Shown in pieces: positions 26,531-37,562 of a stretch of 44,233 bases of DNA. Source of the DNA: an uncultured Ruminococcus sp. (GTDB taxonomy: Bacteria > Bacillota > Clostridia > Oscillospirales > Acutalibacteraceae). Position 1 is the first letter of the stretch, and each line of letters begins with the position of its first letter. The stretch lies in the NCBI GenBank assembly GCA_902773635.1, contig CACYFH010000017.1, forward strand, positions 1-44,233, in the 5' to 3' direction. Below the pieces are notes generated by a model that was given only the letters and a program-made list of their open reading frames with translations, ran no database searches and was not told the origin of the DNA. Position numbers and translations under genes: made by a program.

Positions 26531-26923
26531 ATGAAAAGATTGACAGCGCTGCTGATGGCGGCGGTATTGACGGCGGCGCTCCTGTGCGGCTGTATGCAGG
26601 AGGCTAAGAGCGATATGAAGAGCGCGGCTTCCGAGTTCGTGAACAGCCTGCAGGGGAACAGCGCCACCGAGGTGAAGGATCGCGACCTGCCTCTCCCGAC
26701 AGAGTCGGACGCTGAGAACATGAGCCCGACCGAGGATGATTCCGTGATGGATCAGATCGCGACCGAGATGCAGGATATGGTGGAGAACGGAGAGGTCTCC
26801 GACGGCGACGGCAACGTCGGTGAGCTGGAAAACGGCGACGGCGACGCTAATATCGACGAGGAAGCCGCCGAGAACGCGCAGGCGCGTGTCTCCGCGGACA
26901 GCTACCCCGACGATAACGAATAA
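26531..26923 (+). CDS. Small acidic lipoprotein
   Basis: A 130-residue predicted lipoprotein. The signal sequence MKRLTALLMAAVLTAALLCG ends in a lipobox LCGC with Cys21 as the lipidated residue. The mature part is acidic, low in hydrophobic residues and probably disordered, rich in Asp, Glu, Asn and Gly (for example VSDGDGNVGELENGDGDAN). The start at 26531 follows the ribosome binding site around 26516-26523. I recognise no family. It has its own terminator and no obvious functional neighbour. Confidence 0.75.
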   Translation: MKRLTALLMAAVLTAALLCGCMQEAKSDMKSAASEFVNSLQGNSATEVKDRDLPLPTESDAENMSPTEDDSVMDQIATEMQDMVENGEVSDGDGNVGELENGDGDANIDEEAAENAQARVSADSYPDDNE

Positions 26924-26945
26924 GCAGGAACACTTCCTGCTTTTA
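26924..26945 (+). terminator. Terminator after the lipoprotein gene
   Basis: GCAGGAA (26924-26930) and TTCCTGC (26934-26940) enclose a CAC loop and are followed by TTTT. Confidence 0.85.
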
Positions 26946-26980
26946 CATAGGCACGCGTGCCGTTTTCTTTATATGCTCAA

Positions 26981-27009
26981 TAGACAATTTGTGCAGGATA
27001 TGTTATAAT
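26981..27009 (+). promoter_or_regulatory. Sigma-A promoter of the TfoX-N gene
   Basis: TAGACA (26981-26986) and a perfect TATAAT (27004-27009) are separated by 17 nt. The start codon at 27031 gives a leader of only about 15 nt. Confidence 0.75.
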
Positions 27010-27030
27010 GCCGAAAACGGAGGGATACAT

Positions 27031-27345
27031 ATGGCTTCTACAAAGGATTATCTCGATTACATCCTCGAACAGCTCAGCGGGCTTTCCGATATCTCCCATC
27101 GCGCGATGATGGGGGAGTACATCTTGTATTATCAGGGCAAGGTGATCGGCGGTATCTATGACAACCGCTTTCTGATCAAGCCCACGAAGTCGGCGAAGGC
27201 GCTCCTGCCGAACGCGCCGCTGGAGCTCCCTTATGAGGGCGCGAAGGAGATGCTGCTCGTGGAGGATATCGAGGACAGAGAACTGCTCGAAAACCTGCTC
27301 AACGCGATGGTCGACGAGCTCCCCGCACCCAAGAAAAGGAAATGA
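27031..27345 (+). CDS. TfoX N-terminal domain protein
   Basis: A 104-residue protein consisting only of a TfoX-N-type domain (SDISHRAMMGEYILYYQGKV, then GGIYDNRFLIKPT). In Gammaproteobacteria TfoX is a competence regulator with a second C-terminal domain. Stand-alone TfoX-N proteins are widespread in Firmicutes and their role is unknown, so a competence function should not be assumed. The start at 27031 is supported by CGGAGGG (27018-27024). Confidence 0.85.
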   Translation: MASTKDYLDYILEQLSGLSDISHRAMMGEYILYYQGKVIGGIYDNRFLIKPTKSAKALLPNAPLELPYEGAKEMLLVEDIEDRELLENLLNAMVDELPAPKKRK

Positions 27346-27356
27346 TCACACAGAAG

Positions 27357-27387
27357 AACGCACTGCCGCAGACACGACAGTGCGTTT
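27357..27387. terminator. Terminator hairpin, first copy of a 31-bp direct repeat
   Basis: AACGCACTG pairs with CAGTGCGTT; the sequence is identical over 31 nt to 27499-27529. It serves the TfoX-N gene. Confidence 0.8.
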
Positions 27388-27403
27388 CAGTCTGTAGAAA
27401 AAG

Positions 27404-27476
27404 TGTCATCCTGAACGAAGTGAAGGATCTTTAAACTGCATAAAACCTAAGATTCTTCGCTGCGCTCAGAATGACA
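27404..27476. repeat. Paired 28-nt inverted intergenic repeats
   Basis: The unit beginning TGTCATCCTGAACG (27404-27431) and its inverse ending GAATGACA (27449-27476) match at most positions and are separated by 17 nt. I recall close variants of this motif in intergenic DNA of many unrelated bacteria. The pair sits between two identical terminator hairpins. Confidence 0.8.
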
Positions 27477-27498
27477 ATTCACCTTTTCGATACACTAA

Positions 27499-27529
27499 AA
27501 CGCACTGCCGCAGACACGACAGTGCGTTT
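27499..27529. terminator. Terminator hairpin, second copy; ends sigE transcript
   Basis: This is an exact second copy of the 31-nt hairpin at 27357-27387, placed 2 nt beyond the sigE stop codon. On the minus strand the stem is followed by a short T-run from the AAAA at 27497-27500. Confidence 0.8.
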
Positions 27530-27531
27530 TC

Positions 27532-28233
27532 TTATATCACCTTCTCTAAATCGAGCTTGAGCTTGCCGATGATCTTTTTTTCTAATCGAGAAATATAAGA
27601 CTGGGAGATTCCCAGCAGGTCGGCGACTTCCTTCTGCGTATGCTCCTTGTTGCCATTGAGGCCGAAGCGCAGCTCCATGATCATCGCCTCGCGCGTGTTC
27701 AGGCGGCTGACCGCCTCCATGAGCTGGCTGATCTCCACCTCCTGTTCGATGTCTGCGCTGACGGTGTCGCTGTCGGAGCCTAAGATATCGCTGAGAAGGA
27801 GCTCGTTGCCGTCCCAGTCGGTGGAGAGCGGCTCCTCGATCGAGACCTCATACTTGCTCTGGGCGGTCTTTCTCAGGAACATGAGGATCTCGTTCTCGAT
27901 ACAGCGGGAGGCGTAGGTCGCGAGCTTGATGTTGCGGTCGGGCGAGAAGGTGTTGACCGCCTTGATCAGCCCGATCGTCCCGATGGAGATCAGATCTTCG
28001 ATGTTGATGTTGCTGTTCTCGAACTTCTTCGCGATATACACCACCAGCCGCAGGTTGTGGACGATCAGCGGCTCGCGGGCTTTCTCGTCGCCGTCGCGGA
28101 TCTTCTGCATGATGATGGCTTCCTCGTCCTTTGTGAGCGGGGGAGGGAGCGCGCCGGCGCTGTTGATGTAGTAGACGGAGTTTGAGAGCAGGATGAAGCG
28201 GAGCTTGAAGAGGATGTTGCGAAGGAGTTGCAT
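27532..28233 (-). CDS. sigE: RNA polymerase sporulation sigma factor SigE (pro-sigma-E)
   Basis: The early mother-cell sigma factor of sporulation, made as an inactive precursor. The 233 residues begin with a pro-sequence of about 30 hydrophobic and basic residues ([16 protein letters not shown]), then [11 protein letters not shown], where the mature protein is expected to begin. Region 2 includes [15 protein letters not shown] and [17 protein letters not shown]; region 4 has the [31 protein letters not shown], overlapping the spoIIGA stop, is the ribosome binding site, giving coupling to spoIIGA. sigG, often third in this operon, is not here. Confidence 0.95.
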   Translation of the reverse strand: MQLLRNILFKLRFILLSNSVYYINSAGALPPPLTKDEEAIIMQKIRDGDEKAREPLIVHNLRLVVYIAKKFENSNINIEDLISIGTIGLIKAVNTFSPDRNIKLATYASRCIENEILMFLRKTAQSKYEVSIEEPLSTDWDGNELLLSDILGSDSDTVSADIEQEVEISQLMEAVSRLNTREAMIMELRFGLNGNKEHTQKEVADLLGISQSYISRLEKKIIGKLKLDLEKVI

Positions 28234-28237
28234 ATGA

Positions 28238-29020
28238 TCACCTTACGATTTCTGAATTGATGATAGCTTGAAAATTGCGGTCGTTCACATCGGCTGACGC
28301 GATATAAACGGATTTGGTAACGGGATCCTTGCCGATCGTCACGCTGTCCGCCTTCACGGCATACAGCAGGGACGAGCCGGAGAGCGTAGAGCAGGGGATG
28401 ACCCTTTTCGGCGCGTCCTCCGTGATCGTGAAGATGCTCTTGTCCGCGATGATGACGGGCGAGGAGGAGAACGGCTCGACCACGCTGCACCCGGTGTCGA
28501 TCTTCCCGATACAGGCGTATTCGCGGTTTTCTACCGTGAAGCGGAGATTGACAACGGTATTTTTAATTCTTTCAAAGAATAATTTATGAAGCAGCAGCAG
28601 GAGCGCGTAGATGACCCCCGTGAGCAGGAGCAGCAGGAGCGGGTTGATCTGTAAATAGACGATATCGTTGTAGATCAGCATGTTCGGCGGTCGGACGAGC
28701 TGGTAGAAGAGGATCGTCACGCCGCAGTAGAACGCCGAGACCGCGAGGGTGACGGCGGTCGCTTTGAGGTACTCCTTTCCGGAGTGAAAGCCGAAGGCGA
28801 CCGTCGTGACCGCCGCCGAGGACAGCAGGCGTATCAGGATGGGCAGGAGCGTCCCGCCCCTTCCGATGAAGATGCTCAGCGCGAACAGCGCTCCGACAAA
28901 GGAGCCGAGCAGCAGCCGCCAAAGGCGCACGTCGCGCTTTAAGAGCTTCTGCGCCGTCAAAAGCACGGCATAATCCAGCACGGTATTGATAAAAATAAGA
29001 ACGTCAACATATACTGTCAC
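28238..29020 (-). CDS. spoIIGA: Sigma-E processing peptidase SpoIIGA
   Basis: A membrane aspartic protease that cleaves pro-sigma-E after a signal from the forespore (SpoIIR). The N-terminal half has about five transmembrane helices. The soluble C-terminal half has the protease motif [17 protein letters not shown] (Asp175, counted from the 29020 start). The GTG at 29020 is preferred over GTG 29029 because GGTGGG then lies at a normal distance and the protein begins [15 protein letters not shown], matching the usual SpoIIGA start. The length of about 260 is shorter than in B. subtilis (309). It precedes sigE by 4 nt. Confidence 0.92.
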   Translation of the reverse strand: MTVYVDVLIFINTVLDYAVLLTAQKLLKRDVRLWRLLLGSFVGALFALSIFIGRGGTLLPILIRLLSSAAVTTVAFGFHSGKEYLKATAVTLAVSAFYCGVTILFYQLVRPPNMLIYNDIVYLQINPLLLLLLTGVIYALLLLLHKLFFERIKNTVVNLRFTVENREYACIGKIDTGCSVVEPFSSSPVIIADKSIFTITEDAPKRVIPCSTLSGSSLLYAVKADSVTIGKDPVTKSVYIASADVNDRNFQAIINSEIVR

Positions 29021-29036
29021 GATACCCACCGCTGTT

Positions 29037-29069
29037 ATTATCGCACAAGCTCTCTGCGCTTCCTGTCAA
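29037..29069 (-). promoter_or_regulatory. Possible spoIIG promoter with long spacer and 0A-like box
   Basis: On the minus strand TTGACA (29064-29069) and GATAAT (29037-29042) are 21 nt apart. The B. subtilis spoIIG promoter, activated by Spo0A~P, is known for an unusually long 22-nt spacer. On the plus strand TGTCAAA (29064-29070) overlaps the -35 and resembles a 0A box. The transcript leader would be very short (about 10 nt), which weakens the call. Confidence 0.4.
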
Positions 29070-29209
29070 AGCGGCTATGCGCTTAATTGTAATAATCGCA
29101 AAGGGGAGGGAGAATTCCCGATTTGCTTCATGGATGCTGTACTTTTTTTGCGGGTGATAACGGAATCGGGGCATTTTTTGACTTTTGCCCAGAATCTTGC
29201 AAAAAACAT

Positions 29210-29238
29210 TTGACTTGGTGTCACTTTAAGGGTATTAT
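29210..29238 (+). promoter_or_regulatory. Sigma-A promoter of the V-ATPase operon
   Basis: TTGACT (29210-29215) and TATTAT (29233-29238) are 17 nt apart, about 43 nt before the first ATPase gene. Confidence 0.75.
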
Positions 29239-29280
29239 GAAGAAGTATTATATCATGATCAACAAGATGGTGGTGATTAG

Positions 29281-29595
29281 ATGGCATTATCCACAATAGA
29301 TAGGGTCAGAGCAGCTGAGACCAAGGCGAGCGAGGACTACGCCGCGGCGCAGGCGCAGGCGCAGCAGATCCTCACCGACGCCGACGCTCAGGCGCAGGAG
29401 CTGATCGCCAAGGCGAAGGCGAAGGCAAAGGCGCTCGACGACCGTGCTGTCGCAGAGGCGCACGTCCGCGCGGATGAGGTCGTCAGCAAGCGCAAGGCGG
29501 AGGCTGAAGCCCAGGCGCAGGCGCTCTCCGAAAAGACGATGAAGCTCAGACAAAACGTGATCAATAAACTGATTCAGGAGACCTTGTTATCTTAG
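29281..29595 (+). CDS. V/A-type ATPase peripheral stalk subunit G/H
   Basis: A 104-residue, almost wholly helical protein rich in Ala, Gln, Glu and Lys (AQAQAQQILTDADAQAQELI), typical of the stalk subunit called H in archaea, G in eukaryotes or NtpF in Enterococcus. It forms a coiled coil with subunit E that links subunit I to the catalytic head. It is the first gene of the operon, as NtpF is in E. hirae. The gap to the next gene (163 nt) holds a repeat element. Confidence 0.85.
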   Translation: MALSTIDRVRAAETKASEDYAAAQAQAQQILTDADAQAQELIAKAKAKAKALDDRAVAEAHVRADEVVSKRKAEAEAQAQALSEKTMKLRQNVINKLIQETLLS

Positions 29596-29740
29596 GCTCC
29601 CTTTGGTAAAGGTGAGATTCTGTCCAAAACTTGTTTTGGCAAACAGAATCCATACACCGGAGAGCTGTCATCGAATCTTTTTGATGACTGAGGGATTGCA
29701 TAGTTGATTGAGCGGACAAAGTCCGTGAGAAACGATTTTC
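29596..29740. repeat. Split intergenic repeat inside the V-ATPase operon
   Basis: The segment has AGGCTCCCTTTGGTAAAGG on the left and GAGCTGTCATCGAATC..GATGACTGAGGGATTG on the right, which together resemble a common clostridial intergenic repeat. Between the halves sits an extra hairpin: GATTCTGT (29616-29623) with ACAGAATC (29643-29650), and CCAAAAC (29624-29630) with GTTTTGG (29633-29639). No gene is visible. Confidence 0.65.
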
Positions 29741-29758
29741 GCAGTAAGGAGGAGCATC

Positions 29759-32270
<2,512 letters not shown>

Positions 32271-32282
32271 TCGGAGAAAAAT

Positions 32283-32867
32283 ATGTCCGGTATTGATAAG
32301 ATCATTGAACAGATCGAGCTGGATTCCCGGCACGTCTGCGACTCCGTGACGGATGAAGCGCGCCGGAAGGCTGACGCGATCCTCTCACAGGCACAGCAGA
32401 AGGCGCAGGATATCGTCGACGAGGGCAAGGCGCAGACTGCCGCCCGCGTGGAGAATATCAAGAAGCGCGGAGATTCCGCCGCCGATCTGGAGGAGAAGCG
32501 TATTCTCCTCAATACGAAACAGCGCATCATTTCCGAGATGCTCCGCACAGGGCTCTCGGAGGCGAAGGCGCTCCCCGATAACGAATATTTCGACCTGATC
32601 GCGGGCATGGTGGAGAAAGCCTCCATGCCGCAGGACGGCGTGATCCGCTTCGGACAGAAGGATCTCAGCCGCATGCCCGCCGACTTCATGGGCAGGCTGA
32701 ATTCCGTCTGCAAGGGCACGCTGGTGCTCGCTAAGGACGCCGCAGATATCGACGCGGGCTTCATCCTCGTCTACGGCGGCATCGAGCAGAACTGTTCCTT
32801 TGACGCGATCTTCACCGGCGAGAGGGAGGAGCTCTCCGACCGCGCCGGCAAGCTGTTGTTCGGATAA
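32283..32867 (+). CDS. atpE: V/A-type ATP synthase subunit E
   Basis: A peripheral stalk subunit of 194 residues. The N-terminal ~90 residues are a charged coiled coil (ARRKADAILSQAQQKAQDIV) and the C-terminal domain is globular and binds subunit B. The length matches the family. The start is 12 nt after subunit K with GGAGAAA as ribosome binding site. Confidence 0.9.
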   Translation: MSGIDKIIEQIELDSRHVCDSVTDEARRKADAILSQAQQKAQDIVDEGKAQTAARVENIKKRGDSAADLEEKRILLNTKQRIISEMLRTGLSEAKALPDNEYFDLIAGMVEKASMPQDGVIRFGQKDLSRMPADFMGRLNSVCKGTLVLAKDAADIDAGFILVYGGIEQNCSFDAIFTGEREELSDRAGKLLFG

Positions 32868-32878
32868 GGAGGATGAAG

Positions 32879-33847
32879 ATGCAGCAGGATTACACATATG
32901 CTGTGGCTCGTATCCGATTTCGTGAGACAAAGCTTCTGTCGGATGCGGATATCGCTTCTCTGAACGCCGCGCCCGATGAAGGCGCCGCGATGCGCCTGCT
33001 CCGCGACAAGGGCTGGGGCGATAATACCGCTGACCTTGATGCAGAGGAGCTGCTCGCTTCTGAGAGAGAGAAGCTCTGGGACTTCATCGGCGAGGTCATC
33101 CCCGAGAAGGAAGCGTTCAGCTTCTTGAACGTCCCGAGCGACTACCATAACCTCAAGGTAGCGGTCAAGTGCGTGATCCGCGATATAAAGCCCGAGGGTC
33201 TGTTCCTCTACAACGCGCCCACCGACCCGGACGCGCTCTATGAAGCGCTCAAAATGCGCGATTATGAAGCGCTCCCGGAGCACCTCAGAGAGCTCGGCAA
33301 GGACGCGACCTCCGTCCTTTTGCAGACCTCCGACGGTCAGCTCTGCGATATCGTGATCGACAAGGCGTGCATGGAGCATATCCGCCGTCTGGGAAAGGAA
33401 GCGGAGAACGAGATCGTGCAAAAGTACTGCGAGCTGTTCGTCGCCTCCGCGGATATCAAGATCGCTGTCAGAAGCGCCAAGACCGGCAAGTCCATCGATT
33501 TCATCCGCCGCGCGATGGCGGAGTGTGATACGCTGGACGCTCAGAAGCTCGCCCAAGCCGCTTCTCTTAGCTACAGCGATATCATCGCCTATCTTTCGAC
33601 GACGGAATACAGCTCTGCGGTCGAGGCGATCTCGACCTCGATGTCCGCGTTTGAAAAATGGTGCGACGATCATCTGACCGCGCTGCTCCGCTCCCAGAAG
33701 TGGGAGCCGTTCGGCTTCGGACCCGTGGTGGCGTATATTCTCGCGCGTGAGAATGAGATCAAGGCGGTGCGCCTGATCCTCTCCGCCAAGCACAACGGCA
33801 TCCCGGAAGAGATCGTCAAGGAAAGACTGAGGAAGATGTATGTCTGA
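32879..33847 (+). CDS. atpC: V/A-type ATP synthase subunit C
   Basis: The central-stalk socket subunit (subunit C or d) of 322 residues that connects the rotor shaft D-F to the membrane ring. It begins with the family pattern YTYAVARIRFRETKLLS. The ATG at 32879 is chosen over ATG 32873 because AAGGAGG (32866-32872) abuts the latter and is well spaced from the former. The 3' end overlaps subunit F by 8 nt. Confidence 0.9.
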   Translation: MQQDYTYAVARIRFRETKLLSDADIASLNAAPDEGAAMRLLRDKGWGDNTADLDAEELLASEREKLWDFIGEVIPEKEAFSFLNVPSDYHNLKVAVKCVIRDIKPEGLFLYNAPTDPDALYEALKMRDYEALPEHLRELGKDATSVLLQTSDGQLCDIVIDKACMEHIRRLGKEAENEIVQKYCELFVASADIKIAVRSAKTGKSIDFIRRAMAECDTLDAQKLAQAASLSYSDIIAYLSTTEYSSAVEAISTSMSAFEKWCDDHLTALLRSQKWEPFGFGPVVAYILARENEIKAVRLILSAKHNGIPEEIVKERLRKMYV

Positions 33848-34160
33848 CAGAATTGCAGCAGTAGGGGATAAGGAGAGCGTGTACGGCTTCGCCGCGCTCG
33901 GCCTTGACACCTACTTCACCGATCCCCGCGAGGACAGCACAGCCATGTTCAAGAGACTGTGCCAGAGCGGGAACTACAGCATTATTTATGTGACCGAGGC
34001 GGCGGCTGTCGCTCTCGAAAAGGAAATAGAGAAGTATCGCTCCGAGCCTTCTCCCGCCATCATCCTGATACCCGGCGTATCGGGCAACACGGGCGAGGGA
34101 CTCAGCGCCGTGCGCGTCTCCGTAGAGAAAGCCGTCGGCAGTGATATCTTTAATGAGTGA
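33840..34160 (+). CDS. atpF: V/A-type ATP synthase subunit F
   Basis: A 106-residue Rossmann-like subunit of the rotor shaft, which binds subunit D. It begins RIAAVGDKESVYGFAALGLD, the usual pattern. Its stop codon TGA (34158-34160) lies inside the left arm of a tandem inverted repeat that fills the gap to subunit A. Confidence 0.9.
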   Translation: MSDRIAAVGDKESVYGFAALGLDTYFTDPREDSTAMFKRLCQSGNYSIIYVTEAAAVALEKEIEKYRSEPSPAIILIPGVSGNTGEGLSAVRVSVEKAVGSDIFNE

Positions 34161-34294
34161 TCAGTGGTCAGTGATCAGTGATCAGATATTTGTGAATGTA
34201 AACAGTAGAAGTGCGAAGTGGTGAGCTATTGAAGAATAAGCTTATCGTAAATGTGGTTTTTCTAATCACTGACCACTGACCACTAACCACTAAT
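34156..34294. repeat. Tandem-armed inverted repeat between subunits F and A
   Basis: The left arm (34156-34185) is a degenerate array of GTGATCA/GTGGTCA units and the right arm (34262-34294) is its inverse (CACTGACCACTGACCACT). They enclose about 76 nt. The whole can form a large stem-loop in the middle of the ATPase transcript. The left arm overlaps the last codons of subunit F. No gene lies in the 150-nt gap. Confidence 0.8.
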
Positions 34295-34310
34295 AAAGGA
34301 TTGATTCGAT

Positions 34311-36080
34311 ATGAGTACAGGTGTTATTAAGAAGGTAGCGGGTCCGCTGGTCGTCGCCGACGGTATGCGCGACTGCAACATGTTCGACGTCGTGCACGTC
34401 TCGAACATGAACCTGATCGGCGAGGTCATCGAAATGCACGGCGACCGCGCGTCCATCCAGGTGTATGAGGAGACCTCGGGTCTCGGACCCGGCGAGCCTG
34501 TCGTATCTACCGGCAGCCAGCTCTCCGTGGAGCTAGGCCCCGGTCTGATCGAGAGTATCTACGACGGCATCCAGCGCCCGCTGGACGATATCATGAAGAT
34601 CAGCGGCAACAACCTCAGCCGCGGCGTCTCCGTACCCGCCTTGAAGCGCGATAAGGTATGGCAGTTCAAGGCGACTGCTTCCGTCGGCGATAAGGTAGAG
34701 GAGGGCGACGTCATCGGTAACGTCCAGGAGACCGATATCGTCCTGCATAAGATCATGGTGCCCAAGGGTATGGGCGGCGTGGTCAGGGAGATCAAAAGCG
34801 GCGAGTACAAGGTCACCGATACCGTCGCCGTCGTCGAGAGCGAGAACGGCGAGCGCCGTGAGCTGACTCTCATGCAGAAGTGGCCTGTGAGAATCGGCAG
34901 ACCCTATAAGCAGAAGCTCTCTCCCGATATGCCGCTGATCACCGGTCAGCGCGTCATCGACACGCTGTTCCCGATCGCGAAGGGCGGCGTCGCGTCCGTT
35001 CCCGGACCGTTCGGCTCGGGCAAGACCGTCGTCCAGCACCAGCTCGCGAAGTGGGCGGAGGCGGATATCGTCGTCTACATCGGCTGCGGCGAGCGCGGCA
35101 ACGAGATGACCGACGTTTTAAACGAGTTCCCGGAGCTGCTTGACCCGAAAACCGGTCACAGCCTGATGGAGCGTACAGTCCTGATCGCAAACACCTCCGA
35201 TATGCCCGTTGCGGCGCGTGAGGCTTCTATCTATACCGGTATCACCATCGCGGAGTACTTCCGCGATATGGGCTATTCCGTCGCGCTGATGGCGGATTCC
35301 ACCTCCCGCTGGGCGGAGGCTCTTCGTGAGATGTCCGGTCGACTGGAGGAGATGCCCGGTGAAGAGGGCTATCCCGCCTACCTCGGCTCGCGTCTGGCGC
35401 AGTTCTATGAGCGCGCGGGTCGCGTCATCACCTTAGGCTCCAAGGAGCAGGAAGGCTCCCTCTCTGTCATCGGCGCGGTATCGCCTCCCGGCGGCGATAT
35501 CTCCGAGCCGGTCTCTCAGGCGACCCTGCGTATCGTCAAGGTGTTCTGGGGTCTGGACGCGGGGCTTGCGTATAAGCGCCATTTCCCGGCGGTCAACTGG
35601 CTGACCTCCTACTCGCTGTACGTCGACACGATGGCGAACTGGTTCAAGGAGAACGTCGCCGAGGACTGGATGGATCTCAGAGCACGCTTGATGGCTCTGT
35701 TGCAGGAGGAAAGCGAGCTCGAGGAGATCGTCAAGCTCGTCGGTATGGACGCTCTGTCCGACACCGACCGCATCAAGCTCGAGGCCGCCCGCTCCATCCG
35801 CGAGGACTTCCTCCATCAGAACGCCTTCCATGAGGTCGACACCTATTCGTCCCTCAAGAAGCAGTATCACATGATGCAGCTCGTCATGGCGTACTTCGAC
35901 AAGAGCACCGAAGCGCTCAAGCAGGGCGCGAACCTCAATTTGCTGATCAACATGCCGATCCGTGAGCGTATCGGTCGTTTCAAGTACGTCCACGAGGATG
36001 AGATCGAGCAGAATTATCAGGATATTCTCTACAATCTCGACGTAGATATCAATAACATCATCAAGAAGGGGGATGAGTAA
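34311..36080 (+). CDS. atpA: V/A-type ATP synthase subunit A (catalytic)
   Basis: The catalytic ATPase subunit, 589 residues. It has a beta-barrel N-terminus ([15 protein letters not shown]), the non-homologous bulge domain typical of V-type A subunits (about 110-190), the P-loop GPFGSGKT at 232-239, the GERGNEM catalytic Glu, and [17 protein letters not shown] at about 34295-34300 lies 10 nt upstream. The 3' end is followed by subunit B with almost no gap. Confidence 0.97.
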   Translation: MSTGVIKKVAGPLVVADGMRDCNMFDVVHVSNMNLIGEVIEMHGDRASIQVYEETSGLGPGEPVVSTGSQLSVELGPGLIESIYDGIQRPLDDIMKISGNNLSRGVSVPALKRDKVWQFKATASVGDKVEEGDVIGNVQETDIVLHKIMVPKGMGGVVREIKSGEYKVTDTVAVVESENGERRELTLMQKWPVRIGRPYKQKLSPDMPLITGQRVIDTLFPIAKGGVASVPGPFGSGKTVVQHQLAKWAEADIVVYIGCGERGNEMTDVLNEFPELLDPKTGHSLMERTVLIANTSDMPVAAREASIYTGITIAEYFRDMGYSVALMADSTSRWAEALREMSGRLEEMPGEEGYPAYLGSRLAQFYERAGRVITLGSKEQEGSLSVIGAVSPPGGDISEPVSQATLRIVKVFWGLDAGLAYKRHFPAVNWLTSYSLYVDTMANWFKENVAEDWMDLRARLMALLQEESELEEIVKLVGMDALSDTDRIKLEAARSIREDFLHQNAFHEVDTYSSLKKQYHMMQLVMAYFDKSTEALKQGANLNLLINMPIRERIGRFKYVHEDEIEQNYQDILYNLDVDINNIIKKGDE

Positions 36081-36081
36081 G

Positions 36082-37455
36082 ATGCCGAAGGAATACAGAA
36101 CTATCGAAGAAGTAGCGGGTCCTCTGATGCTCGTCAAGGGCGTCTCCGACGTCAGCTACAACGACCTCGGCGAGATCGAACTCTCCTCCGGCGAGGTCAG
36201 ACGCTGTAAGGTGCTGGAGATCAACGGCGAGGACGCGCTTGTCCAGCTCTTTGACTCCGCCGCCGGCATCAACCTCTCGAACTCCAAGGTGCGCTTTTTA
36301 GGCAAGTCCATGGAGCTGGGCGTGTCCACCGACATGCTCTCCCGCGTATTCGACGGCATGGGCAAGCCCATCGACGGCGGCCCCGATATCCTGCCCGTCA
36401 AGCGCATGGATATCAACGGTCTGCCGATGAATCCGTACGCGAGAAACTACCCGCAGGAGTTCATCCAGACGGGCGTTTCCGCGATCGACGGACTGAACAC
36501 GCTGGTTCGCGGTCAGAAGCTCCCGATCTTCTCCGCTTCCGGTCTGCCGCATGCACAGCTTGCCGCCCAGATCGCGCGTCAGGCGAGAGTGCGCGGCACC
36601 GACGAGCAGTTTGCCGTCGTGTTCGCCGCTATGGGTATCACCTTTGAAGAATCCAACTACTTCATCGAGAGCTTCAAGGAGACGGGCGCGATCGACCGTA
36701 CCGTCATGTTCGTGAACCTCGCGAACGACCCCGCGATCGAGCGTATCTCCACCCCGCGTATGGCGCTGACCGCCGCGGAGTATCTCGCCTTTGAAGCGGA
36801 TATGCACGTTCTGGTCATCATGACCGATATCACCAACTATGCCGACGCCCTGCGCGAGGTCTCTGCCGCGCGTAAGGAAGTCCCCGGCCGCCGCGGTTAT
36901 CCCGGCTATATGTATACCGACCTTGCGACCCTGTACGAGCGCGCAGGCCGTCAGAAGGGCAAGAAGGGCTCGATCACGCTGATTCCGATCCTCACCATGC
37001 CCGAGGACGACAAGACCCACCCGATCCCTGACCTGACCGGCTACATCACTGAGGGTCAGATCATCCTCTCGCGCGAGCTGTATCGCAAGAATATCGCGCC
37101 GCCGATCGACGTTCTGCCGTCCCTGTCCCGTTTGAAGGATAAGGGTATCGGCGAGGGCAAGACCCGCGCCGACCACGCGAACACCATGAATCAGCTCTTC
37201 TCCGCCTATGCGCGCGGCAAGGATGCGAAGGAGCTCATGGTCATCCTGGGTGAATCCGCCCTGACGGATATCGACAAGCTCTACGCGCAGTTTGCCGACC
37301 GCTTTGAGAAGGAGTACGTCTCCCAGGGCTATGAGACCAACCGCTCGATCGAGGAGACCCTCGACCTCGGCTGGGAGCTGCTGAGGATTCTTCCCAGAAG
37401 CGAACTGAAACGTATCGACGACAAGTTCCTCGATATGTACTACGAAAAGAAGTGA
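36082..37455 (+). CDS. atpB: V/A-type ATP synthase subunit B
   Basis: The non-catalytic nucleotide-binding subunit, 457 residues. It lacks a canonical P-loop ([22 protein letters not shown] in its place) and retains [18 protein letters not shown], a hallmark of B subunits. ATG 36082 is preferred over ATG 36073, since the GGGGG purine tract ends directly at 36072. Translation is probably coupled to subunit A. Confidence 0.95.
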   Translation: MPKEYRTIEEVAGPLMLVKGVSDVSYNDLGEIELSSGEVRRCKVLEINGEDALVQLFDSAAGINLSNSKVRFLGKSMELGVSTDMLSRVFDGMGKPIDGGPDILPVKRMDINGLPMNPYARNYPQEFIQTGVSAIDGLNTLVRGQKLPIFSASGLPHAQLAAQIARQARVRGTDEQFAVVFAAMGITFEESNYFIESFKETGAIDRTVMFVNLANDPAIERISTPRMALTAAEYLAFEADMHVLVIMTDITNYADALREVSAARKEVPGRRGYPGYMYTDLATLYERAGRQKGKKGSITLIPILTMPEDDKTHPIPDLTGYITEGQIILSRELYRKNIAPPIDVLPSLSRLKDKGIGEGKTRADHANTMNQLFSAYARGKDAKELMVILGESALTDIDKLYAQFADRFEKEYVSQGYETNRSIEETLDLGWELLRILPRSELKRIDDKFLDMYYEKK

Positions 37456-37466
37456 ACAGTATACAG

Positions 37467-37546
37467 CGATCAGTGATCAGTGAAGGGCGGGACACCCGCA
37501 CCCGATCTGTTATCACTGACCGCTAAACACTGACCACTGACCACTA
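37467..37546. repeat. Tandem-armed inverted repeat between subunits B and D
   Basis: A left arm CGATCAGTGATCAGTGA (37467-37483) runs into a GC-rich hairpin segment (37480-37504), followed by an inverse arm (37511-37546) made of CACTGACC/CACTGACCA units. The 25-nt hairpin segment is identical to 42147-42171 in the rpsB leader. This is the second such structure inside the ATPase operon. Confidence 0.8.
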
Positions 37547-37562
37547 CTAAAGGACTGATACC

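Noticed and set aside
26531-26923. Spore-germination or dockerin function for the small acidic lipoprotein
   Set aside because: The acidic DGDGN-type stretches are low complexity and do not form the paired 12-residue calcium loops of dockerins.
27031-27345. Competence regulator TfoX (Sxy)
   Set aside because: Only the N-terminal domain is present, without the second TfoX domain, and no competence genes are in the window.
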